Source of the DNA: Undibacterium paludis
Lineage (GTDB): Bacteria > Pseudomonadota > Gammaproteobacteria > Burkholderiales > Burkholderiaceae_D
DNA: 64,000 nt
Direction of reading: 5' to 3'
NCBI RefSeq assembly: GCF_022568815.1
Contig: NZ_JAKZHX010000022.1
Location: 1 to 64,000 of the forward strand
Positions 34,459 to 41,877 of this stretch are shown here, in pieces. The notes beneath the pieces were generated by a model. That model worked only from the letters and a program-made list of their open reading frames with translations. It was not told the DNA's origin and made no database searches. Every line of letters begins with the position of its first letter. Within the stretch, counting starts at the first letter, position 1. Position numbers and translations under genes: made by a program.

Positions 34459-34977
34459 ATGCCACTGATACACGCCCAGCGCGCCGACATCACCAGACTG
34501 CAAGTTGACGCCATCGTCAACGCCGCCAATTCATCACTGCTCGGTGGTGGTGGCGTCGATGGGGCGATACATCGTGCAGCCGGCCCAGACCTGGTATATG
34601 AATGTCGTCTACTGGGTGGTTGCAAGACAGGCGAAGCCAAGCTGAGCAAGGGATATAAGCTGCCCGCCCGCTTCATCATCCACACCGTCGGCCCGGTATG
34701 GCGCGGCGGCACAACCGGTGAACCAGACCTGCTGGCATCGTGCTACACCAACGCCCTGCGCATCGCCGCCGACAGGCAAGTGACCAGCATCGCCTTTCCC
34801 AGCATCAGCACCGGCATTTATGGCTACCCCATCACCCAGGCAGCCGAAGTCGCCGTCAGCAGCGTGCGAGCGGCATTAAAAGATTACCCGGAGATTGAAG
34901 AAGTGATTTTCTGCTGCTTTTCAGAGGATGACCTCAATATCTATCTGGCTGTGCTGGACAACAACAAAGAGGCTTGA
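34459..34977 (+). CDS. Macro-domain protein, O-acetyl-ADP-ribose deacetylase type
   Basis: A 172-residue macro domain covering the whole protein. It has [26 protein letters not shown], the loop that binds and hydrolyses ADP-ribose derivatives, and [14 protein letters not shown], as in E. coli YmdB. It removes acetyl or ADP-ribosyl groups. I start at the ATG at 34459 because a TTG 12 bases earlier overlaps the upstream gene. Pairing with an FCP1-like phosphatase suggests a small repair or signalling unit. It is convergent with aqpS. Confidence 0.92.
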   Translation: MPLIHAQRADITRLQVDAIVNAANSSLLGGGGVDGAIHRAAGPDLVYECRLLGGCKTGEAKLSKGYKLPARFIIHTVGPVWRGGTTGEPDLLASCYTNALRIAADRQVTSIAFPSISTGIYGYPITQAAEVAVSSVRAALKDYPEIEEVIFCCFSEDDLNIYLAVLDNNKEA

Positions 34978-35024
34978 ACAGAACTGATTCCCGGTCCGCC
35001 TTGACGGACCAGGTTGCCAGTCCT

Positions 35025-35702
35025 TCAGGACTGATGTGCTCTGCCCGGTGCAGGATACAGCCAGCCAAACACCAGCGTCGCCACAGCCGCCCCCAGTAAC
35101 TGGGCAACGATAAAACCCGGCGCATCTGCCGGGCGTATGCCGGCAAAAGTATTCGTCGCCGCCCTCGCCAGTGTCACTGCCGGGTTGGCAAATGAGGTCG
35201 AAGACGTAAACCAGTAAGCCGCCGTGATATAGGCCGCCACCGCAAACGGCGTCACTGTCGGGCGGCTGCGTGAACAGCTGATGATGACGGCAATCAGGCC
35301 AAAGCTGGCGACAAATTCACTCCACCATTGCGACAGCCCCGTACGCACGTGTTCAGACGCAGCGAACAAGGGCAAGTCAAACATGCCATGCGCCGCAGCG
35401 ACACCGGCAAAAGCGCCCAGCACCTGCACCAGCAGATACGGCAATACATCCCTGCCGGGCAAATTCTTTTGAACCGCTTCTGACAAGGTGACCACAGGGT
35501 TGAAATGCGCCCCCGATACCGGACCAAACATCAAAATCAGGGCGATCAGGCCGGCACCAGTGGCAATCGCATTGGCCAGCAGCGCAATGGCGACATTGCC
35601 ACCAGCCAGGCGCTCTGCCATGATGCCAGAGCCCACCACCACAGCCAGCAGCATGGCCGTACCCAGCCCTTCGGCCACCAGGCGTCGCGCCAAGCCCGTC
35701 AT
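35025..35702 (-). CDS. aqpS: Arsenic-operon aquaglyceroporin
   Basis: A 225-residue channel with six membrane helices. The first pore motif is NPV (68-70) instead of NPA, the second is NPA (173-175), and the pattern matches AqpS of rhizobial ars operons. There AqpS lets arsenite made by ArsC flow out down its gradient, replacing an ArsB pump. The start overlaps the arsC stop by four bases, so the pair is coupled. No arsB or acr3 gene is in this window, which supports AqpS as the exit route. Confidence 0.92.
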   Translation of the reverse strand: MTGLARRLVAEGLGTAMLLAVVVGSGIMAERLAGGNVAIALLANAIATGAGLIALILMFGPVSGAHFNPVVTLSEAVQKNLPGRDVLPYLLVQVLGAFAGVAAAHGMFDLPLFAASEHVRTGLSQWWSEFVASFGLIAVIISCSRSRPTVTPFAVAAYITAAYWFTSSTSFANPAVTLARAATNTFAGIRPADAPGFIVAQLLGAAVATLVFGWLYPAPGRAHQS

Positions 35703-36175
35703 TTGAGTTTGCCTATCTGGTCCAGCGCCTGCTTGAACTGCTGGCGGTCCTGCGCCAGCGTCGCCAGTGGCAAGGCCAGCATGGCTTCGATGCGCGTGCG
35801 CAAGACCAGGTAGGCTTTCATGAAGGCAGCATCAATTTCTGTATCGGTACCCGTGGCATGGGCAGGGTCTTCCACACCCCAGTGCGTGCGCAAGACAGGC
35901 CCCAGATAGGCCGGGCAGGTTTCACCGGCAGCGCTGGCGCACACCGTAATGACAATATCCGGCGTCACCGGCAAGTGATCCCAGGACTTGCTGAAATAAC
36001 CGTCTGTCGCGATCCCTTCCCTGTCCAGCAAAGCCAGCGAACGTGGATGCACCTGCCCGGTGGGCTGGCTGCCCGCACTCATGGCCCGCCAGCCGGCAGG
36101 CGCAAGATGATTGAAGGTGGCCTCAGCCAGAATGGAACGGCAAGAATTGCCCGTGCACAGAAAAAGTATGTTCAT
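35699..36175 (-). CDS. arsC: Arsenate reductase, low-molecular-weight phosphatase type
   Basis: A 158-residue enzyme that reduces arsenate to arsenite. The phosphate loop LCTGNSCRS gives the nucleophile Cys7 and Arg13. Two further cysteines, Cys79 and Cys87 in TVCASAAGETCP, correspond to the redox pair of the thioredoxin-coupled S. aureus type, though spaced one residue wider. It is 28 bases from a repeat element that separates it from arsR and overlaps aqpS by four bases. Confidence 0.92.
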   Translation of the reverse strand: MNILFLCTGNSCRSILAEATFNHLAPAGWRAMSAGSQPTGQVHPRSLALLDREGIATDGYFSKSWDHLPVTPDIVITVCASAAGETCPAYLGPVLRTHWGVEDPAHATGTDTEIDAAFMKAYLVLRTRIEAMLALPLATLAQDRQQFKQALDQIGKLK

Positions 36176-36203
36176 GATGATAAGGTGATGAAATGAATTG
36201 CTC

Positions 36204-36367
36204 AGAACCTGCTGACGATCTGTAGCGAGCGTGCGTCAGCGGGGTCGGTGTAATAAAAGCGCAGTGCAAAAAGCGGAATGTACTTGAGTACATGAGCATG
36301 TTGAGCAGCGCATGCGCCCCGCATGACTTCCGATTGCGCAGGCACAGCAAGATCGTCAACAGGCGCT
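36204..36367. repeat. MITE-like element, copy B
   Basis: A 164-bp copy of the 30518-30669 element in reverse orientation. It begins AGAACCTG and ends at the first base of the arsR stop. The terminal repeats are more diverged than in copy A, but the interior matches closely (GCGGAATGTACTTGAGTACA and GAGCATGTTGAGCAGCGCAT). It sits inside the ars operon between arsR and arsC. Confidence 0.85.
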
Positions 36368-36717
36368 CAGACATCGGCAGCCGCAGGCTTGAGCGGCGCA
36401 GCCACACATGACAGGGAAACAGGCGAGCAGGGATTGCCGCCACAGCAACTGTCAGTCAAAAAAACCAGCAGACCATTCATGGTCTCAAAATGCGCTGCAT
36501 AAATCACAAACCGCCCCGCCTGCCTGCCACTGACCAGTCCGGCATGACTCAGCTCCTTGAGATGAAAAGACAGGGACGAAGGCGCAATCCCCAGTTCTTC
36601 ACTGATCTTGCTGGCAACCATCCCCGCCGGCCCGGCCCTGACCAGCAGACGAAAAATCGCCAGTCGCGATTCCTGCGCAAGCGCCGCCAGAGCGGCAATG
36701 GCTTGTTTGGTTTCCAT
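36367..36717 (-). CDS. arsR: ArsR-family arsenic repressor, first operon
   Basis: A 116-residue winged-helix repressor. The recognition helix is in IAPSSLSFHLKELSHAG and the wing follows. The metalloid-sensing cysteines lie in the C-terminal tail (Cys91 and Cys92 in SCCGG, then Cys97 and Cys104), the layout of tail-sensing ArsR proteins rather than the classic helix site. The stop codon sits at the edge of a MITE-like element, so the tail end may have been altered. GGGGA is eight bases before the ATG, and a strong palindrome lies 20 bases upstream. Confidence 0.9.
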   Translation of the reverse strand: METKQAIAALAALAQESRLAIFRLLVRAGPAGMVASKISEELGIAPSSLSFHLKELSHAGLVSGRQAGRFVIYAAHFETMNGLLVFLTDSCCGGNPCSPVSLSCVAAPLKPAAADV

Positions 36718-36736
36718 GTCTTGAATCCCCGATTAA

Positions 36737-36762
36737 TTTCAATAATTCTATAATTATTGAAA
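36737..36762 (-). promoter_or_regulatory. ArsR operator of the arsR-arsC-aqpS operon
   Basis: A perfect inverted repeat, TTTCAATAATT-CTAT-AATTATTGAAA, with 11-bp arms. On the minus strand a TATAGAAT falls within it, so the operator would cover the -10. AT-rich palindromes of this kind are typical ArsR sites. Confidence 0.8.
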
Positions 36763-37142
36763 TATAGAAGTAAAGGTATTTTTAAGAAAGTTGCATCTGA
36801 GAACCCGTCATACTCAAAGTCAATTCTTCTGTTGTTATTTGAACGCGCGACTTCATACTCATTCAGTTGTCATCGTTCGTCCAGACGTGCACTGTCACTC
36901 CAAGGCACTGAAGGGTGACAGAGATGCGATCCGACTAACGGAAAGAAACTGCGGCGCAATACAATCACCGCATGGAATAACTGAATCTGACCTGGCAAAC
37001 GCCGTCTGCAAACCGGGTCGCTGCCAGATCAGGCCGCGACCGCTACACGCTTCCAATAAAGCTCACTTGGTCCGATTGTACTTTTACAACCACCACCTGT
37101 AGTTATCCATCAAGATGGGTTTGGCTGGCCTCAAAACTGACA
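36763..37142. other. Gene-free interval
   Basis: A 103-codon open frame at 36791-37102 has no ribosome binding site and no family resemblance. I see no repeat or RNA gene. Confidence 0.5.
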
Positions 37143-37529
37143 TTATTGATTCGGGTAGCAGGTCGTAGGAGATTTAACATTAGGTCCCGGAGCAGCAGTA
37201 CCAGGGTGTTGATAAACATGACATGTATAGCTCGCTTTTTTTGATTTCGCATACCAAATTGTCACATGGTCGCTGTTAATCGAAATTTGTGAGCCCGTTC
37301 CATCGTCACCTCTATGCACACCTTTCTTATATTTACACTCTCCCTCGCTGTAAGCTTTTGCCAAACCGGCATGGTCAGTGTATTTAATTCGCTCCTCCCA
37401 TACGCTGTCTATGCCGCCTTCTTTTTTCCAGGTGGTTGTATTTCCTGAGCAAGCGGCTGACGCCAATCCAGGTGCCAGCATCATGGCGACCACAGCAGCA
37501 AGACTCCATATAAGGTTCGATTTTTTCAT
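37143..37529 (-). CDS. Small secreted Cys-containing protein, hypothetical
   Basis: A 128-residue protein with a clear Sec signal (KKSNLIWSLAAVVAMMLAPGLASA, cleavage near residue 25) and GGAG six bases before the ATG. The mature 103 residues contain four cysteines, enough for two disulfides, and a Gly/Pro/Asn-rich tail. No family recognised. It is last in a run of three minus-strand genes with the two long helical proteins, although 186 bases separate it from them. Confidence 0.75.
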   Translation of the reverse strand: MKKSNLIWSLAAVVAMMLAPGLASAACSGNTTTWKKEGGIDSVWEERIKYTDHAGLAKAYSEGECKYKKGVHRGDDGTGSQISINSDHVTIWYAKSKKASYTCHVYQHPGTAAPGPNVKSPTTCYPNQ

Positions 37530-37715
37530 TTACTTCTCCACAAAAAAAGTGACTGGGGTCTGTGATGGATAAAGCCCCATATCTCTGTCAATTCCAATTA
37601 CATAAAAATCATTCACGATCAATGTCCTGCCTGCTACAGAATTGATATTCCCTCGCAAGGAAACGACATCATTCATCACCAAAGAGAGGTGTCGATCAGC
37701 AGGTACTGATGATCT

Positions 37716-38783
37716 CTACAGACAACTGATTCCAAACACTGGGCCAGCCTCTTTAAGTTGATCGCATTGCATACTATCCTTTACTTTAAATAATGAAATT
37801 TCCTCCTTTAGCTTTTTTAACTCATCATTCATGCTGGAAAAATAGGTCTCCAAAAAACGACTGTCAACGACGTCGCCTTCCAACATTTGATTCCTGTTCT
37901 TCGCCTTCATTTTCAGATAGGCCTCATACCTGAATTCCAGCTCAGATTTCAAATCCAGCTTAAAGTCTGCACTGCTAACAAAAAATTTCAGACTAGTCAT
38001 CAGATCGTTAAACGACTGATTGGAGTCAAACAGGCCCTGACGAACCTCGTCGAGTAAATTCATCAATCCATAGATGCGTTCAATCGTGATTTGCCTTTGC
38101 GATTTACTTGCATGTAAAACACGTAGATTCTCTTCCTGCTCAATGCGCTTGAATTCAAGATCATTGAGTCGTTTAGCCAAATCATCGATTTCTGCCGCCA
38201 GTTGATTACGCAGGGATATTTCTGCCTGGCTTAGCAGATTCAACTGCCCCAGTAGACTGGTGTTAATACGCCCTATACGTTCTTTGCGACTATTAATAGA
38301 GGCTCGATTGGTTTGAGCATCAAGGTCAATCTGCCGCAACTTATCAATAGCCACTTCAATTTCAGCTTCCAGATCCTTGATGGCTCCCTCGGATGATTTT
38401 CTGGACTTGTACTTTTTAAGCTCAACATTGTTTGTATGAGCGATTGCATCGAGCAGCCTTTTTTGCCGAAAAACATTCACCTTGTTAATGGCATTGAGCG
38501 TTGTCTGCAAACTCCACAAGCGACTCTCAACACCGGTCTGTTCAATTGAACAGTTAGAAAAATCCACATAAGTGGGCGACTGCTGCATGCATACTTTCAG
38601 GGCATCTACACGAACAGTCAGTTGGTCAATTTCTTCCTCTGTTAATTTAAAGATTTCAGGATGCATTTTCTGCACCAATACAACGATACGTTCTTGTGCA
38701 CTTGCCAGTGACCAGGTCGAGAAAAATACAAAGATGCTTACCCACTTCAGTTGTTTCATCAAAGACATTGGAATTTTCCGCAA
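37716..38783 (-). CDS. Exported coiled-coil protein, candidate toxin component B
   Basis: A 355-residue protein with a signal peptide (LKWVSIFVFFSTWSLASA, cleavage near residue 29). The mature part is nearly all helix, with heptad stretches at about 120-155, 165-235 and 295-340, and two Cys pairs (CMQQSPTYVDFSNC near the start; CDQLKEAGPVFGISC at the end). The size and fold type resemble the B subunits of XaxAB/YaxAB-like bicomponent toxins, but I find no diagnostic motif. It lies 113 bases downstream of the larger helical protein on the same strand. Confidence 0.6.
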   Translation of the reverse strand: MRKIPMSLMKQLKWVSIFVFFSTWSLASAQERIVVLVQKMHPEIFKLTEEEIDQLTVRVDALKVCMQQSPTYVDFSNCSIEQTGVESRLWSLQTTLNAINKVNVFRQKRLLDAIAHTNNVELKKYKSRKSSEGAIKDLEAEIEVAIDKLRQIDLDAQTNRASINSRKERIGRINTSLLGQLNLLSQAEISLRNQLAAEIDDLAKRLNDLEFKRIEQEENLRVLHASKSQRQITIERIYGLMNLLDEVRQGLFDSNQSFNDLMTSLKFFVSSADFKLDLKSELEFRYEAYLKMKAKNRNQMLEGDVVDSRFLETYFSSMNDELKKLKEEISLFKVKDSMQCDQLKEAGPVFGISCL

Positions 38784-38896
38784 TTACACATGGCATCAGG
38801 GATACATTTCAACCACGCGAGATATGACATCAGCAAAGTCAGACATGTTTGTCAGAAAGTATCTGTTGACGCCATGTTGATTAGGCTAATACTGCA

Positions 38897-40873
38897 TTAA
38901 TTGACGAGACCAATTTCTTTTTCTGAAATCGCATCGCTCTCGTTTTCATTTTTCAATTTGGATGCGTAGTCTTTATTGTTCTCGAGCAGATTATCAAGCT
39001 TACCGCCTATTTTCTTGCTATCTGCAATGGCGAGTGCACGACGTTTTTCTATGGAAAGGACTGTCTTGAAATCACGGTGGACCTGCTTTTCAGTCCTGGC
39101 GGATTTTTCACCGAGATCAAAGCAGATCTTCTGCACTGCCACCCAATTGCAATACAGGTTGACCACACCTTTTTGAAAGCCATGGTCGTCTTCCATCGCA
39201 GCACGCACGTTTTCGTTTGTGTACGTTACATATTCATCGTTGACAATGCTTAATGTTTCAGAGGCAGACAATTTTTCACATTGCGCTTCCATGACGCGCC
39301 AAAATTTTTCCATTTCTCTCAAACAGACCGTGATATTCTTTAAAGCAAACTGCGCAACCAAAAGTGCAGAGCGAGCAAAACCAATGTCATCAACTGCTAT
39401 GTTGTAGTTCTGCATGCTTGCGGCTGATCGCTTGAGGATCGCTATCTGCTGTGCCTTGTTTTCTTGAAGTTCATCAATCTTCTTGTCGTAGTCACTGACT
39501 CTTTGGTTGTATTGTTCTACCAGAGAAAACAGGTCTTTCTTGACATTCTCAGCGCTGCGTTTTGCGGCTTCCGCCGCGGCGGCGATGGCGTGTGCTGCAG
39601 CTGTCTTTTTAATATCTGCTTCTATCTGATCGAGTTTTTTCTTGACGTCTTCCAGTTCCTGACGTTTGGTCTCAAGCTGATCAGTAATTTCCTTGCCGTC
39701 ACCGTCGTCGCTATCATCGTCACGGTCGTCACGGTCATCACTATCGCCATCACCGTCATCATCGCTGTCATCATTGTCATGAGCAGACTTGGTCTTTTTT
39801 ATTGATTTTGACGCAGAACCGCTTTCTTCGCCATCCTCATCGCCCTCGTCTTCATCCTCCTCTTTACGCCCCGCTTTTCCGGATTCTTTTTCCGCGATCT
39901 TCTTATCCTTTTCCTTGCCATCACCCGGCTGCCTGGATTTGAAGTCTTCAAGCTGCTCTTCCAATTTGCTGATATCCGTCGACAGTTTTTTCTTTTGTGC
40001 TTCCAGCTTCGCCTGTTCGGCCTTTGCAGTATTGATGGCCGTTTGCAATTCGGTGGCAGATTCGCCCGGTTTCGGTGTGCCGCCACCTTGATCATCGACC
40101 TTCCCGACAGAACCAATCGCCTTGATTGATGAAGTCAATGCACCGCCACTGTAGACTGCGCAAAATGCCCCTACGCCCTCGCTGATTGGCCCCATTATTG
40201 CGGAAATCATCGACATTCTGATGGCTTGATTTTCCACACGATCAAGTTTGGCGACGATTTCCGCACGCGCCTTTTGCTTATCTTTTAGCATTTCTTCATA
40301 GCTTTTTGACAGAGATTCTGCTCCCGCCATGACGCTATTCAATTCGTTCATGTCACTTTCAATCTTCTTCAGCAATTTGCGCTGTTGTGCGTCCGTGACA
40401 CCAACATCGCCTGCCAGATCTCTTGATTTGTGAGCCAAAGCCTGGAATTCTTTCGTTAACTCCACTGCGGTCTTATGCAGCATGTTGGCGAATTTTTTGA
40501 TGTTGTTTACCTGCACAAGCGCCAGGTTAATTTTATTTGCATAAAGATGTCCAACCAGACGCAGCAGGCAACTCTGGACACTGGTTGCTACATTCGAAAA
40601 CTTCGTCATGCCGACATGCGATTCCATGCACGCATGACCAAATTGTTCATGTAGAACCAGCATGGGTTTTTCCAGTTCTTCAAAACCTGCAACACCGTTA
40701 TAAGCAAGCTTCAGCAACGCCCCGACCAACTCAAGATTGGTGCTCAATTCATCCAGATTCAAATGTCCCAGAATTTTACTGATGCTGTCTTTTACGATTT
40801 CACTCTCTATGGCCGGCATCTCCTCAAGTGAGTAAGTTTCACCAGGACCGTAGTGCAATACAATTGCTGACAT
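38897..40873 (-). CDS. Large helical protein with central hydrophobic hairpin, candidate alpha-pore-forming toxin
   Basis: A 658-residue protein from an ATG at 40873 with GGAGA six bases upstream; the longer frame adds 39 unsupported residues. There is no signal peptide. The N-terminal half is a helical bundle. A hydrophobic segment at about 219-254 (MSMISAIMGPISEGVGAFCAVYSGG...) is framed by long coiled coils (about 180-215 and 270-315), the architecture of ClyA/HBL/XaxA-type toxins whose tongue inserts into membranes. Residues about 339-394 are an Asp/Glu-rich linker with dozens of acidic residues, unusual for that class. A further coiled coil follows. Function is inference from architecture only. 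Confidence 0.6.
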   Translation of the reverse strand: MSAIVLHYGPGETYSLEEMPAIESEIVKDSISKILGHLNLDELSTNLELVGALLKLAYNGVAGFEELEKPMLVLHEQFGHACMESHVGMTKFSNVATSVQSCLLRLVGHLYANKINLALVQVNNIKKFANMLHKTAVELTKEFQALAHKSRDLAGDVGVTDAQQRKLLKKIESDMNELNSVMAGAESLSKSYEEMLKDKQKARAEIVAKLDRVENQAIRMSMISAIMGPISEGVGAFCAVYSGGALTSSIKAIGSVGKVDDQGGGTPKPGESATELQTAINTAKAEQAKLEAQKKKLSTDISKLEEQLEDFKSRQPGDGKEKDKKIAEKESGKAGRKEEDEDEGDEDGEESGSASKSIKKTKSAHDNDDSDDDGDGDSDDRDDRDDDSDDGDGKEITDQLETKRQELEDVKKKLDQIEADIKKTAAAHAIAAAAEAAKRSAENVKKDLFSLVEQYNQRVSDYDKKIDELQENKAQQIAILKRSAASMQNYNIAVDDIGFARSALLVAQFALKNITVCLREMEKFWRVMEAQCEKLSASETLSIVNDEYVTYTNENVRAAMEDDHGFQKGVVNLYCNWVAVQKICFDLGEKSARTEKQVHRDFKTVLSIEKRRALAIADSKKIGGKLDNLLENNKDYASKLKNENESDAISEKEIGLVN

Positions 40874-41298
40874 AAGAATCTCCAAAATCAGATAGCTGCG
40901 TCTATAAGCCCGCAGAAATATATAAAATGACATTATTTCATGTTGTCGTAAGAACAACGTAAGAGAAGCCAAGATTGTCGATTTGAGCAAATAGAACCGT
41001 CAGACAAACTGTCAGGCATACAGGCGCATGAGGATTGCAGTGTCCGGGTACACGAGGACAATCCGGCTTACTGAAACAAGAACTGACGGCTCGGCAATAC
41101 ACCATCAAAAACATCTTGAATAGCAGCAGAACTATCTGGGGAGCTGCGTTGAACCAGCTCAATTTGAGAAGTGAAATTTGGCCTGCAGGCCATGGCAAGC
41201 TACCAATACTCTGTATGCAGCGCCTCCGGTGGACCATGACTTCGACCAGAAAAACAGGGCAAGTCAGTCCTCTCACTGTTTGTCACTTCAAGTTCTAC
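40874..41298. other. Divergent intergenic interval
   Basis: Lies between the helical protein and the second arsenic operon. Open frames on both strands are short and unsupported. An AT-rich patch at about 40910-40940 may hold the promoter for the helical-protein pair. Confidence 0.45.
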
Positions 41299-41351
41299 TT
41301 GACACCTCACCTTCAGTTGCTTATCCTTAATTCGTTAAATGACGAATTAAG
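41299..41351 (+). promoter_or_regulatory. Promoter and ArsR operator of the second arsenic operon
   Basis: TTGACA (41299-41304) and TATCCT (41322-41327) are 17 bases apart. Starting at the last bases of the -10 is a perfect inverted repeat, CTTAATTCGT-N6-ACGAATTAAG (41326-41351), so a bound repressor would block the transcript start. The same core recurs before the next gene at 41846-41863. Confidence 0.8.
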
Positions 41352-41389
41352 CCTTGCGCCAGCCAAACCAATTGAACAAACCCAGCAAA

Positions 41390-41704
41390 ATGAGCAAAAC
41401 CTGTTGCACGCCCGGAAATGGCGGAGCTGCCGGTGAAGTGGATGCAGAAGATATTGCCGCCCTGTGCAAGGCGCTTGGGCATCCGGCGCGGGTGCGTCTG
41501 TTAAAGCATCTGGCCGATTATGGTGCGTGCTTCTTTGGTAATTTGACGGATATATTGCCGCTGGCGCCGAGCACTATCTCCCAGCATGTAACGATCTTGA
41601 AGGAAGCTGGCCTGATACTGGGTTCGTCAGATGAGCAGCGGGTTTGCTATTGCGTGAACCCTGAGCGTATCAGGCAGTTGAAGCAGCTTGTCGCAGGCCT
41701 TTGA
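41390..41704 (+). CDS. arsR: ArsR-family repressor, second operon
   Basis: A 104-residue winged-helix repressor. The recognition region is FGNLTDILPLAPSTISQHVTILKEAGLI. Possible metalloid ligands are Cys5 and Cys6 at the N-terminus, with further cysteines at 26 and 48 and a CYC near the end, a different layout from the first operon's ArsR. I start at the ATG at 41390; no strong ribosome binding site is seen. Its operator overlaps the promoter, and a second copy precedes the following gene, so it probably controls itself and the four genes downstream. Confidence 0.88.
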   Translation: MSKTCCTPGNGGAAGEVDAEDIAALCKALGHPARVRLLKHLADYGACFFGNLTDILPLAPSTISQHVTILKEAGLILGSSDEQRVCYCVNPERIRQLKQLVAGL

Positions 41705-41845
41705 TTTTTATCAGACTTACGCAAAGCCGCCCCAGCTGCGTTGTAATTCCTGGTGGACTGTAACAATAGTCGTACTAAAGTACTGCCTTCGTCATTGCGC
41801 CTTGCCGGGACAATTTTGCAGAAGCTCTACTTTTTTTAATTTTTT

Positions 41846-41863
41846 ATTCGTTATTCGACGAAT
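41846..41863 (+). promoter_or_regulatory. Second ArsR operator, before the flavoprotein gene
   Basis: ATTCGT-N6-ACGAAT (41846-41863) repeats the core and spacing of the operator at 41326-41351. It lies 15 bases from the next ATG, overlapping the likely transcript leader. The 173-base gap between arsR and this gene therefore probably has its own regulated promoter. Confidence 0.78.
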
Positions 41864-41877
41864 TACAGGAGAGTAAG

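Noticed and set aside
36791-37102. 103-codon ORF between the ars operator and the small secreted protein
   Set aside because: No ribosome binding site, no family resemblance and irregular composition.
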